DNA of 64,000 nucleotides from Psychromonas algicola (lineage in GTDB: Bacteria > Pseudomonadota > Gammaproteobacteria > Enterobacterales > Psychromonadaceae). Under the pieces are notes generated by a model, which saw nothing but the letters and a program-made list of their open reading frames with translations, ran no database searches and was not told where the DNA came from. The translations under genes and the position numbers were made by a program. Every line of letters begins with the position of its first letter. Position 1 is the stretch's first letter. Of the stretch, positions 36,205 through 44,908 are shown piece after piece. The stretch spans positions 152,307 to 216,306 of the forward strand of contig NZ_SNUB01000001.1 in assembly GCF_004378355.1 (NCBI RefSeq). The letters run 5' to 3'.

Positions 36205-36530
36205 CAAACGCCTCATCAAACGTCTTCAATACTCATCATTTAAAGAGTTCATTTTTGCAATGAATTCAAAGCCGACTTGTCAAACTTTGTGTATAAAATT
36301 CATTCAACTCCGATTTAACAAGTAAAATAAATATTATATTCCTGTAAGTTAAACTTGATAACTTGTACCATACGCGCCACGTAGCAGACTTGCTTGACAA
36401 TAAATAGTGAATTATTTATTTGTCAGACAAAATAGCAATTAACACGATTAATCAGAACTAAATCACACCTTTTTATGAAAAATTTTTATTAGTTCCTCTA
36501 TAATAAAGCCCTACATTTTTTGGAGTACGT
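36205..36530 (+). promoter_or_regulatory. Intergenic region and promoter upstream of fbp
   Basis: About 325 AT-rich non-coding bases. A TATAAT box at 36499-36504 sits 26 bases before the fbp start, with a poor -35 (TGAAAA at 36476-36481, spacer 17). Further upstream, TTGACAATAAATA (36394-36406) and TATTTATTTGTCA (36413-36425) form a near-perfect inverted repeat that could be an operator. I see no reading frame. Confidence 0.5.
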
Positions 36531-37532
36531 ATGATCACTTTAGGCGAATACATAATTGAAAAGCAACATGATTTTCCAGAGGCTAGTGGAGAATTAACAA
36601 GTTTATTAGGAGCGATTCGTTTAGCTTCTAAAATAGTTAACCGTGAAATTAACAAAGCCGGGATTGCAGATATTATTGGCGCAACAGGCGTTGAAAATAT
36701 TCAAGGCGAAACACAACAAAAATTAGACTTGTATGCAAATGATGTATTCAAAGCTGCACTTGAAGCTCGTGGTGAAGTTTGTGGTGTCGCTTCTGAAGAA
36801 GAAGATGACTTTGTAAGCTTTGATAGTGACCGTGGTATTAACAGTAAATATGTTGTTTTAATGGATCCATTAGATGGCTCTACTAACATTGATGTTAATG
36901 TTTCTGTCGGTACTATTTTCTCAATTTACAAACGTGTCAGTGAAGTGGGCACCCCTGTAACGATTGATGATTTTTTACAACCAGGCATTAAACAAGTTGC
37001 TGCAGGTTATGTTATCTATGGTTCATCAACTATGTTGGTTTATACAACAGGTAATGGTGTACACGGGTTTACATGTGATCCATCTTTAGGTGTTTTCTAC
37101 TTATCACATGAAAACATGCAAACACCAAAAACAGGTAATTGCTACTCTATCAATGAAGGTAACTACTTAAAATTCCCACTAGGTGTTAAAAAATACATTA
37201 AATTCTGCCAGGAAATTGAACCTGAAGATAACCGCCCTTACACTTCTCGTTATATTGGTTCATTAGTAGCAGACTTTCACCGTAATTTATTAAAAGGAGG
37301 TATCTTTATTTACCCTTCAACGGCACAAGCGCCAAATGGTAAATTACGATTATTATACGAATCAAACCCAATCGCATTTTTATCTGAACAATCGGGTGGT
37401 AGAGCCACGGATGGTTTCCAAAGAATTATGGAAATTAATCCAACTGAATTACATCAACGTGTTCCGTTCTTCTGTGGTAGTACAGAAATGGTCAAAGATG
37501 CAGAACAAATGATGCGAGATAATCAAGAATAA
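36531..37532 (+). CDS. fbp: Class I fructose-1,6-bisphosphatase
   Basis: A 333-aa gluconeogenic phosphatase that dephosphorylates fructose 1,6-bisphosphate. The metal-binding motif [15 protein letters not shown] is at about 110-124 and SEEEDDF near 86-92. The C-terminal substrate site is [21 protein letters not shown] (about 265-285). Its length and motifs match E. coli Fbp. GGAG precedes the ATG by five bases, and a strong terminator follows, so it is a single-gene unit. Confidence 0.97.
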   Translation: MITLGEYIIEKQHDFPEASGELTSLLGAIRLASKIVNREINKAGIADIIGATGVENIQGETQQKLDLYANDVFKAALEARGEVCGVASEEEDDFVSFDSDRGINSKYVVLMDPLDGSTNIDVNVSVGTIFSIYKRVSEVGTPVTIDDFLQPGIKQVAAGYVIYGSSTMLVYTTGNGVHGFTCDPSLGVFYLSHENMQTPKTGNCYSINEGNYLKFPLGVKKYIKFCQEIEPEDNRPYTSRYIGSLVADFHRNLLKGGIFIYPSTAQAPNGKLRLLYESNPIAFLSEQSGGRATDGFQRIMEINPTELHQRVPFFCGSTEMVKDAEQMMRDNQE

Positions 37533-37553
37533 GCATTTATTAGTATAAATAAT

Positions 37554-37581
37554 AAAAAACCAAACTTTTGTTTGGTTTTTT
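37554..37581. terminator. Intrinsic terminator of fbp
   Basis: Twelve-base-pair stem AAAAAACCAAAC/GTTTGGTTTTTT with a TTTT loop and a T-run. It is symmetric, so it also serves the convergent small gene at 37586-37771. Confidence 0.92.
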
Positions 37582-37585
37582 TGTT

Positions 37586-37771
37586 TTATACCTTGGTATT
37601 AATAGTATGGCCTTTATTATCTACGGGAAGAGGCTCAATAGATTCCATCAATTGATTCACATGCTGTTCTGCTTGTTCTTTATTATTTTTGAATAAAGCG
37701 ACATTAACTTGATCAAGTGTGTTTACTTTTGTTCTTTCAGTTAATATTTGACCGACCGTATTGATATCCAT
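37586..37771 (-). CDS. Small protein, possibly YjfB-like putative motility protein
   Basis: A 61-aa protein. The start MDINTVGQIL and the later QVNVALFKNNKEQAEQHVNQLMESIEP follow the pattern of YjfB-type small proteins (MDxxxx at the N-terminus, then an amphipathic VxVAxLKK helix and a short LLQxLP-like end). The match is loose and the family function is itself unclear. AGAGAGGAAT precedes the ATG, which argues that the frame is real. It is convergent with fbp. Confidence 0.5.
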   Translation of the reverse strand: MDINTVGQILTERTKVNTLDQVNVALFKNNKEQAEQHVNQLMESIEPLPVDNKGHTINTKV

Positions 37772-37932
37772 AATATTCCTCTCTGATTTTGTATTATTAG
37801 CTTTAACGATTAATTTTTAATCATTTTTAAATTTTATTGAATAAATATAGTCGATATTTAAATTTCCGTGTACCAATACCTATTATGATCTGTCATATTT
37901 ATGTTAATTAATTATTTAAGTTAGGAAATTAC

Positions 37933-38508
37933 ATGAAAATTTTTGGATTCTTTTTAGCCTTATGTCTTAGTTCATTTGTTTATTCGAGTGAAATTCAGGT
38001 TAGCGACAGTATTGAAGTATTAGCAGTTAATGGTGTAAAAACCACAAGTTCGTTTTTTGGTAACAACAAAATAGAAGTTGAAGATGGTTCACATCAGCTC
38101 GTAGTCAAATATAACCATAAATTTAGAAATGATGAAATATTAGAAAGTAAGCCATACATATTTACAATTGAAGTAGAAGGTAACACTAAGCTTACAACCG
38201 ATCGATTCACAACCTATGCCCAAGCTAAAAATAGTATAAAAAAAGATATTGCTTGGCATGTTGAAAACCAACAGCGTAAATATACCATCGAAGACGCAGA
38301 TAAGCTTAAAGGCAAAGGTTTTATGCCATATCGTAATATCGAATTACTTGTACAAGAATACAATCAATTAAACAACATTAGTTCAACAGGCCCTATTGAC
38401 CAAGAAGTGTTGAATAACAAAAACGCGAAGAATTATCTTATTGAACAATATAAAGCAGCAACTCAAGAACAAAAAGAACAATTTAAAATGTGGTTTATTC
38501 AGCATTAG
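37933..38508 (+). CDS. DUF2057 (YccT-like) secreted protein
   Basis: A 191-aa exported protein. A signal peptide at about 1-19 (MKIFGFFLALCLSSFVYS) precedes a domain with SIEVLAVNGVKTTSS, IEVEDGSHQLVVKYNHKF and the YIFTIEVEG strand, typical of DUF2057/YccT. The function is unknown; YccT has been linked to curli regulation in enterobacteria. The second half (about 95-190) is helical and charged. It is followed 60 bases later by the ribbon-helix-helix candidate on the same strand. Confidence 0.82.
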   Translation: MKIFGFFLALCLSSFVYSSEIQVSDSIEVLAVNGVKTTSSFFGNNKIEVEDGSHQLVVKYNHKFRNDEILESKPYIFTIEVEGNTKLTTDRFTTYAQAKNSIKKDIAWHVENQQRKYTIEDADKLKGKGFMPYRNIELLVQEYNQLNNISSTGPIDQEVLNNKNAKNYLIEQYKAATQEQKEQFKMWFIQH

Positions 38509-38568
38509 AAACAATTAATTTTATTTATAACCATTTAGTTTTAGTGAATAGAGTCAAGGAGTTTTTAC

Positions 38569-39144
38569 ATGATCACAGTTGATACCCCTGCCAGCTTTGA
38601 ATGGAATGATACGAATTCAAAATGGGTTAAAAATTATTTAATGCCTAAAACCACTTTAATTTTATCGCTGACTAATGGCATGGGGTTAGACTTAAGCAAC
38701 TTAACGGAAAGTAAATTTACACATTTTTGCGAGCTATTAGAAAAAACAGCAGAAGGCAGAGAATTACGCAATAAAATGTTCAAAGCGTGGCGTAGTAAAA
38801 AGTCTCGAGATAGTGACAATGGAAAAAAGATGTACACCTTTAATCTTTCTATTGACGCTGGAATACAACTCAAAAAAATTGCTAAGCAAGCCCCTCTCAA
38901 TAAAACATTAGAAACTTTGATTTTTGCAGGAAAGACACAGGCTAAAGATCCTGAAAAATTACAGCAACAAATCAAACAACTTAATGCAGAGAACCAAAAA
39001 CTTAAACAAGAAATAGAAACACTTAATAATGATCAAGCAGACTCATTAATCAGTTCAGATTTACAAGTTACAGAGCTAGCAAAGTTAGAAAAGTCTCAAC
39101 TTATTAAACAGATTTTGATCTTAAAACGTAAATTAGCTATATAA
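38569..39144 (+). CDS. Ribbon-helix-helix plus coiled-coil protein, MatP-like layout
   Basis: A 191-aa protein with three parts: an N-terminal helical region (about 1-75), a basic linker KAWRSKKSRDSDNGKK, then a likely ribbon-helix-helix unit MYTFNLSIDAGIQLKKIAK...LNKTLETLI (about 86-116) and a C-terminal coiled coil (about 125-160, LQQQIKQLNAENQKLKQEIE). E. coli MatP, the Ter-macrodomain protein, has the same order of parts, but I see only architectural resemblance and cannot call it MatP. AAGGAG lies nine bases before the ATG, a strong ribosome site. Confidence 0.55.
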   Translation: MITVDTPASFEWNDTNSKWVKNYLMPKTTLILSLTNGMGLDLSNLTESKFTHFCELLEKTAEGRELRNKMFKAWRSKKSRDSDNGKKMYTFNLSIDAGIQLKKIAKQAPLNKTLETLIFAGKTQAKDPEKLQQQIKQLNAENQKLKQEIETLNNDQADSLISSDLQVTELAKLEKSQLIKQILILKRKLAI

Positions 39145-39300
39145 ATTAACGACATAATTAAAGTTGGAGACAGGAAATGTGCAAGAAAGTTGCAATTAAT
39201 ATGCAAGAATATGTAAATAAATTGTAATTTTATAAATATTTATGGTTATATATCCCTTATTTAAAGTTTTATACAAATCTATTTAGATAAGGATAATAAA

Positions 39301-40356
39301 ATGCGAACTCCTTTCATATTAATATTTACAGCATTCACTAGCTTATTACTATTGAGCGCTTGTGAAGACCAATCAGAAGACGCTAGTAGCTGCCGCTATT
39401 ACATACAACAAGATCTTGATAATGAAGATTACGAAAGTGCAATAGAACGATTAAACTCCACAACTTGTCAAGACACTTACCCTGACAATGAATACTTAGT
39501 CGATCTAGCTTCTGCTCAATTAGGTATTTCAGGTTATACTTTCCCAAATATTTTATCAGCAGCATTAGACGATAGTGAAGATGGTAGCGATGCCCTTAGT
39601 GACTTTACATCTTCTATCGCTGAATTAAAAAACGATAACAGTATTGAATACTTAGACTTAGCCACAGATAATTTTACAACCTATTTAGGTGCTGATTGTA
39701 GTGAGCTTACTAATAAAACAAGTACCGAAGAAGGTATCTGTTTAGTGCAAGGTGTTGTTTCTTTAACTAAAACCGCACTAGCACTTGATTTCCTTTCAGG
39801 TACAGGCGATGCATCGATAGAAGATTCAGAAACATTGGATTTATCAGTCTGTGCTTTACAGCATTCAACAGGCGCAACAGTTGATGCGGATTGTACGATT
39901 GAAACTGATTCAGTTACATTTGCCAACCCAGAAGGGACAGTCACTAAATCTTATACGCTTCTCACAATTGAAGATCTCGATAATAATTCAGAATATTTTT
40001 TAGAAACAGCAATAGCTGACACTGATACTGGATTCTATAGCATCGCTTTTACTGATGGCTTTTGTACTAACGACTTTACAGAAACAGAAGAAGTCACAGA
40101 AGATATACATAACAACCCATTAGGCTTAGCTGCCGATCAAATATCCTATATTTGCCCAAGTGAAGAAGATGAAGATGATTCTGTGAATGACCTTCTAGTA
40201 ACCGCGTTTAATGATGCAATTAATAATATCGATAGCTTAACTGATGATGACGATCTGCAAGAAGCCATTGATGACTTTACAAGTGAAATTACAGCAACTG
40301 GTACAGATGGTGACTATACACTATCTGACATAATTGATTATCTAGACGGTCTATAA
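39301..40356 (+). CDS. Acidic lipoprotein of unknown function
   Basis: A 351-aa secreted lipoprotein. The signal peptide ends in the lipobox LLLSAC, giving a lipidated Cys21. The mature part is rich in Asp, Glu, Ser and Thr, with six or more further cysteines (for example SSCRYY, TTCQDTY, ADCSEL) that could form disulfides, and ends in TGTDGDYTLSDIIDYLDGL. No family is recognised. It is 28 bases before an outer-membrane barrel gene with the same orientation, suggesting joint function at the cell surface. AAGGAT precedes the ATG. Confidence 0.7.
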   Translation: MRTPFILIFTAFTSLLLLSACEDQSEDASSCRYYIQQDLDNEDYESAIERLNSTTCQDTYPDNEYLVDLASAQLGISGYTFPNILSAALDDSEDGSDALSDFTSSIAELKNDNSIEYLDLATDNFTTYLGADCSELTNKTSTEEGICLVQGVVSLTKTALALDFLSGTGDASIEDSETLDLSVCALQHSTGATVDADCTIETDSVTFANPEGTVTKSYTLLTIEDLDNNSEYFLETAIADTDTGFYSIAFTDGFCTNDFTETEEVTEDIHNNPLGLAADQISYICPSEEDEDDSVNDLLVTAFNDAINNIDSLTDDDDLQEAIDDFTSEITATGTDGDYTLSDIIDYLDGL

Positions 40357-40384
40357 TTGACACTAAACTGAAAGGAATTTAATA

Positions 40385-41557
40385 ATGAAAAAACTCTCAA
40401 TGATAGTCGTCTCTGGTTTAACGGCTTTTTCAATCACATCTTTGCAAGCTTCAGAACTTAGCTATTTATATAAAGATCAACGCATTATGGCTGCAGGTGG
40501 TACAAATATTTCGACAGGTGGTTACAGTACTTCTTTATTCTCTAACCCAGCGGGCATTGGTAAAGTAAGCAACGAACACGGTGTTGTATTTGAATTGTTA
40601 GGTATTCAACTTGGAGTAAGTAGCGACAGTGAAGGACTTGTTACAGACCTTAGTGATGCAATTGATAGTGAAGAAACAAGTCAAATATTAGATGTATTTG
40701 CTGATTATTCTGGTCAGACAACCCATATAGATGCATCCAATTATACTTCGTTAACTAATAAACATGAAAAATTGGCTTGGTCTTTTGGTGTTTTATCTGC
40801 CGTTGATGCAAACTTTACTCCTCATGCGAACAGCTATAACCTACTTGAAGTTCAAGCAAGAGCATATGGTGGAATCACATCAGCACTATCTTATGACTTT
40901 CAACCTTCAGAATTAGGAGATTTAACAGTCGGTTTAGGTGCAAAATATATTTATCAAATATCTTATGAGGGTTCAATAACACCTTCAGAATTAGTTAATT
41001 TCGATACTATTGGCGATAACTTACAAGATAAAATGGAAAGTAATGGCTCTGCTATAGCTGCTGATTTAGGTGTTATTTATCAATTTAATGTTGTTACTAA
41101 TCCTTCTATTGGTTTAAGTATATTAAATATAGGTGATCTCGATTTTGATGAAAGTTACGGCTCTCTGCCAATGACGGTTAATATTGGTGCTTCAATCGAG
41201 CCTAACATTCCTTATATTAAGAAAACCACAGTGGCCCTCGATTATGTAGATGTTTTAAATGCCAATCAGACTCGACTATACGACTTAGGTGATGGAGATA
41301 CTGCTACTTATACTGATATCGAAGATACAGATGTAGTTAAAAGAGTACGTTTTGGTGTATCAACATTATTATATGAGAATAGCTGGTCAACTTTTGAGTT
41401 AGCTGGTGGGGTATATCAAGGCGCTTATACTGCAGGTATGACGTTTACAGCATTAATATTCAAAGTTGGCTTTACTACATACCAAGAGCAATTAGGTCTT
41501 GCATACGGTGATCAAGAAGATCGTCGTTATAATCTAAATGTATCAATTGGCTGGTAA
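40385..41557 (+). CDS. Outer-membrane beta-barrel protein (TraF_2/PF13729-like)
   Basis: A 390-aa protein with a signal peptide (about 1-23, cleaved after SLQA) and a barrel-type sequence. MAAGGTNISTGGYSTSLFSNPAGIGK (about 36-60; the NPAG signature is diagnostic) is shared by the 'conjugal transfer TraF' and FadL-like barrels. The end is LNVSIGW with the terminal aromatic of outer-membrane proteins. Despite the family name no conjugation genes are near. The role is unknown; it may act with the preceding lipoprotein. AAAGGAAT precedes the ATG and a terminator follows the stop. Confidence 0.72.
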   Translation: MKKLSMIVVSGLTAFSITSLQASELSYLYKDQRIMAAGGTNISTGGYSTSLFSNPAGIGKVSNEHGVVFELLGIQLGVSSDSEGLVTDLSDAIDSEETSQILDVFADYSGQTTHIDASNYTSLTNKHEKLAWSFGVLSAVDANFTPHANSYNLLEVQARAYGGITSALSYDFQPSELGDLTVGLGAKYIYQISYEGSITPSELVNFDTIGDNLQDKMESNGSAIAADLGVIYQFNVVTNPSIGLSILNIGDLDFDESYGSLPMTVNIGASIEPNIPYIKKTTVALDYVDVLNANQTRLYDLGDGDTATYTDIEDTDVVKRVRFGVSTLLYENSWSTFELAGGVYQGAYTAGMTFTALIFKVGFTTYQEQLGLAYGDQEDRRYNLNVSIGW

Positions 41558-41582
41558 TTAACTCTTAAAAATTTATAGTTAT

Positions 41583-41621
41583 AAAAAAGGGAGTTAACAT
41601 TCAATGTTAACTCCCTTTTTT
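41583..41621. terminator. Intrinsic terminator after the barrel gene
   Basis: An 18-bp perfect stem, AAAAAAGGGAGTTAACAT with its complement, around a three-base loop and ending in a run of T. It ends the lipoprotein/barrel unit and is symmetric enough to act in both directions. Confidence 0.92.
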
Positions 41622-41702
41622 TATTTCTGTTTTTTATTTTTATTAAAATCTACATCCCAAAGGTAATGCCTGATCTCGAAATAAACTAGCCAAAATTAAA
41701 TG

Positions 41703-42209
41703 TTACACATTCCACGGATTAGAAGGATCGTACTTAGGCTCATCTTTTGGTTCTTTAGCTGCTCTAGGCGCTTTATTATCACGCATTGGATGTTTACTTG
41801 CATTTTGACGCGCATGATTACTTCTGCGTTGTTCATTTTGACGCTCTTTGAAAGCGGAAGCCGATTTAGCTTGTGATAACTCAATCGATTCAATAGTCAA
41901 TTTCATTGGCGACAATGGTACTATCCCGTGTTCAAAACCACGCTCTCGCGGTGCTAAATGAAACTCGGCTTCATTTGGTTTAGGCATACGTTTAAAGCGG
42001 TATAGATAAAAGCTTTCCAGTTTTAATCGAGCCCATTCTGTTTTTTGTAAAAACTTAAGGCTGCCTTTAATTGTTGGGTTAATGTCGAAACATTTAAAAC
42101 GTGTTGCTGCGAATAATATCTTCCAGCCATAATGCTCAACCAACTCAGTTAATAAAGTTTCAGTTTTTAAACCATGAAGTGGGTTGTTGCGTTGTAATTC
42201 AGGAGACAT
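41703..42209 (-). CDS. VF530-family (DUF2132) DNA-binding protein, copy 1
   Basis: A 168-aa protein. The VF530 domain occupies about 10-75: NPLHGLKTETLLTELVEHYGW and GSLKFLQKTEWARLKLESFYLYRF. VF530 proteins are small conserved proteins that bind DNA, structurally related to helix-turn-helix units. The C-terminal extension is basic (KERQNEQRRSNHARQNASK) and ends in YDPSNPWNV. It is a paralogue of the gene at 42789, with elaA between them. AGGAAT is the likely ribosome site. Confidence 0.85.
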   Translation of the reverse strand: MSPELQRNNPLHGLKTETLLTELVEHYGWKILFAATRFKCFDINPTIKGSLKFLQKTEWARLKLESFYLYRFKRMPKPNEAEFHLAPRERGFEHGIVPLSPMKLTIESIELSQAKSASAFKERQNEQRRSNHARQNASKHPMRDNKAPRAAKEPKDEPKYDPSNPWNV

Positions 42210-42315
42210 TGGTTTGGGTATTCCTATAACTAAAAAATAATAAATCTAAAGTAGATTATAACAGTCATTGCTAAGAATCGTCATTAACTTATCCTGAACC
42301 AACAACGGCATTAGA

Positions 42316-42768
42316 TTAAAGCGTTAGAAGCATATCAATATGTTCAATGCCATCTTCGTCAAAAGGCTGAGAAATATTTTCAAACCCCAATGAAGCATAA
42401 AATGTATTCAAGTGAGACTGTGCAGATACTTTAATCGCTTCAGGATGCATTTCTTCTTTAATGAAGGCAATGGTTTTTGTGATCATTTTATTAGCAAGAC
42501 CTTGCTGACGAAACTCGGGTGATACAACCACCCTACCAATTGCAACATGCGGTGAAACCAAACCTTCTGGTAATATTCGACAATAAGCAATCACTTGATC
42601 TCGTTCTTCTGAAACAAAAAAAGCGTGTAAGGATTTTTGATCTAAATTATCTGTATCAAGATAACGGCAAGCCTGTTCCACAATAAACACATCTTGTCTA
42701 AGCTTTAATATCTGATAAACCTCTTCGCCGCTTAACTCAGCAAAAAACTTAATTTTCCAGGTTAACAT
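42316..42768 (-). CDS. elaA: ElaA-type GNAT acetyltransferase
   Basis: A 150-aa GNAT protein of the ElaA subfamily: the N-terminal WKIKFFAELSGEEVYQILKLRQDVFIVEQ is characteristic (only its ends are quoted as diagnostic), followed by IGRVVVSPEFRQQGLANKMI (about 77-96) for acetyl-CoA binding. The substrate is unknown. It lies between two VF530 genes on the same strand, with gaps of 20 and 106 bases, so it is probably in one transcript. AAGGAT precedes the ATG by four bases. Confidence 0.88.
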   Translation of the reverse strand: MLTWKIKFFAELSGEEVYQILKLRQDVFIVEQACRYLDTDNLDQKSLHAFFVSEERDQVIAYCRILPEGLVSPHVAIGRVVVSPEFRQQGLANKMITKTIAFIKEEMHPEAIKVSAQSHLNTFYASLGFENISQPFDEDGIEHIDMLLTL

Positions 42769-42788
42769 TTCTATCCTTACTTAAATGA

Positions 42789-43214
42789 TTACTTCACACC
42801 CCAAGGATTACTTGGATCATAAACAGGTTCATTTTTTATCACATCTGACTTTTCATAAATACGATATTTACAGGCAATATCAACTCGGTCAATGAGTGCA
42901 TCCGTAATCGGGTTTGGTTCACCAGATAATTGATCTGCAGGGATGTTTCTATCTCTAGGTGGTTTGGCCAATTGTTTAGGCTCAGGATACGGATACGCTT
43001 TAAACTCATAAAGATAAAACACTTCGACCTTTTCACGTGCCCATTGATTATTACGCAAAAACTTACAAGTTGATTTCATGCCAGTATGAAAGTTAAAACG
43101 GTCAATACATAACGCTTCACTCAACCCCGGCCAAGTATAATGATCTGAAATTTCAGTAAGTAACACTTCAAGCTTTAACCCATATAGAGGGTTGTTTTGT
43201 TTTTTTACGGTCAT
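42789..43214 (-). CDS. VF530-family (DUF2132) DNA-binding protein, copy 2
   Basis: A 141-aa VF530 domain protein: NPLYGLKLEVLLTEISDHYTW (about 7-27) and STCKFLRNNQWAREKVEVFYLYEFK. The C-terminus ends in YDPSNPWGVK, matching the tail of copy 1, so the two are paralogues that share an extension beyond the standard domain. It lies 45 bases downstream of pfaD on the same strand with no visible terminator, so read-through from the pfa operon is possible. AAGGT precedes the ATG. Confidence 0.85.
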   Translation of the reverse strand: MTVKKQNNPLYGLKLEVLLTEISDHYTWPGLSEALCIDRFNFHTGMKSTCKFLRNNQWAREKVEVFYLYEFKAYPYPEPKQLAKPPRDRNIPADQLSGEPNPITDALIDRVDIACKYRIYEKSDVIKNEPVYDPSNPWGVK

Positions 43215-43259
43215 GAATACCTTGTTTAAATTACTTAATTAGTGAGTTATCAGTCAAAA

Positions 43260-44900
43260 TTAAACTGATAAAAAAGACTCTGCTGGTTGATAGTTTAATA
43301 AGCTACTGTGTATTGAAACACCTTGAAGCTTAAGTTGGTTAATACGTGCTAAATAAGCAGCACCGGTTAATAAATGCAATGCAACATCAACAGCATAGCG
43401 TTCTTGGTAATCAGCTAAATAAGTTTCTTTAACCCAACTATTAAACGCACCTAAACTTGGGCCAGCCCAAATTTGATAATCCATTTCACGGCCTGTTTCA
43501 CCGATGTTAGACCAACGCGAGGACAAGCCTAAATACCAACGAAAAATAAGTGCCATTTTACGTTTAGGATCATGCTTAGCTCTTGCTAACATTTCAGGAT
43601 CGCGCTCATGAAAGAATGCCTTGGTAGTATCCCATACTTGATCTAAATTCTGGCGGAATATTTGCTTCTCAACTTTTTCACGTTCAACTGCAGGAATCGC
43701 TTCAATACTTGGGTAGTTACTATATAACTCGTAAAGTTTATTAGCGCGCATCGCAAACATAGAGCCACGCTTCACCACTTGCAATTTAACGCCCATTTCA
43801 AACATATCTGCCGCTGGTGCCATAGTAACATCGGCCATTTCAACGTTTGCTAATAACTTTCTCGTATGCTCTGACGCCCCTGCTTCAACACAGGCTTGAT
43901 TAACGGATCCTAACACGACATAAGCTGCGCCCATGTTATAAGCGGCTAGCGTTGACTCTGGTGTCCCTATTCCCCCGCCTGCACCAACACGTAATGGTGT
44001 TTTATAATTATATTTCGCTTGAATTTGGTCGCGCTGCTGAATAATAGTCGGTAATAATGTTAAAAATGGCCTGTTATCAGTGTGTCCGCCTGAGTCTGCT
44101 TCAGCAGTAATATCATCAGCCATTGGCACCGTTAATGCGAGCTCTGCTTGTAAAGGCGTGATTTTCCCAGCAGCTAGCAGTTTATCGAGTAACTTTTGTG
44201 GCGCTGGAGACATAAACTTCTCAGCGACTTCTGTACGTGAAATTTTAGCAATCACTTTATTACCAATATGAACACCACCGTCAGGGTTTTGTGAAAGCCC
44301 AGCAACACGATAATGTACGATGTGCTCGGTTAAACCTAAATAGGCAGAAGCTTCAACCGTATCAACCCCTAACTTCAAGAATCGCTCTACAGCACCTGAC
44401 TCTAAAGCCTCTTCACTTGGCGCATGGATCAAGTTAACCGCAAAAGGGCCATTAGGTAATGCTGCTTGAATACGTTTGATTGAATCCTCAATCACATCGG
44501 GAATTAAACCTGCCGCACCGAATGAACATAAAAAACCAGCTTGTCCTAATGCAATCACTAATTCTACAGATGCAATCCCATTAGCCATCGCCCCACCATG
44601 ATAAGCATACTTAACACCATGCGCTTTTTTAAACTCATCTGAACCTAAATCTTCAGCATTAACAGCTTGTGCAAAGGCTAATACTTGAGCTGCACCAATT
44701 GAAGTATTAGAAGTTTGATGACTGACTGCGATAGCATCATTTAACTCAGCTAAATAAACAGGTTTATCAATCGCTAATAACGCTTTCTTTAAATTATTAG
44801 GGTCATTTTTTAATGTTGAAGCCTCAACTTGCCAATTCCAATCAATGCTTGGTTTGCTCATTTTAATCAATGCGGTTTTATTTATTTGTTCTGTCATCAT
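43260..44900 (-). CDS. pfaD: PfaD, FMN-dependent enoyl reductase of PUFA synthase
   Basis: A 546-aa enoyl reductase, the fourth subunit of the PUFA synthase. It is a TIM barrel of the nitronate-monooxygenase/enoyl reductase type: FLCSFGAAGLIP at about 125-136, SGGHTDNRPFLTLLP at about 275-289, and the flavin phosphate site GAGGGIGTPES near 303-313. It reduces trans-enoyl chains during each elongation cycle that retains no double bond. Two adjacent ATG codons (44900 and 44897) are possible starts; GAGA spacing favours the second. It begins eight bases after pfaC stops. It is usual in length for the family. Confidence 0.97.
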   Translation of the reverse strand: MMTEQINKTALIKMSKPSIDWNWQVEASTLKNDPNNLKKALLAIDKPVYLAELNDAIAVSHQTSNTSIGAAQVLAFAQAVNAEDLGSDEFKKAHGVKYAYHGGAMANGIASVELVIALGQAGFLCSFGAAGLIPDVIEDSIKRIQAALPNGPFAVNLIHAPSEEALESGAVERFLKLGVDTVEASAYLGLTEHIVHYRVAGLSQNPDGGVHIGNKVIAKISRTEVAEKFMSPAPQKLLDKLLAAGKITPLQAELALTVPMADDITAEADSGGHTDNRPFLTLLPTIIQQRDQIQAKYNYKTPLRVGAGGGIGTPESTLAAYNMGAAYVVLGSVNQACVEAGASEHTRKLLANVEMADVTMAPAADMFEMGVKLQVVKRGSMFAMRANKLYELYSNYPSIEAIPAVEREKVEKQIFRQNLDQVWDTTKAFFHERDPEMLARAKHDPKRKMALIFRWYLGLSSRWSNIGETGREMDYQIWAGPSLGAFNSWVKETYLADYQERYAVDVALHLLTGAAYLARINQLKLQGVSIHSSLLNYQPAESFLSV

Positions 44901-44908
44901 TCTTCTCT

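Noticed and set aside
40385..41557. Part of a conjugation system (TraF)
   Set aside because: The family name is historical; no other transfer gene, origin of transfer or relaxase is in the window.
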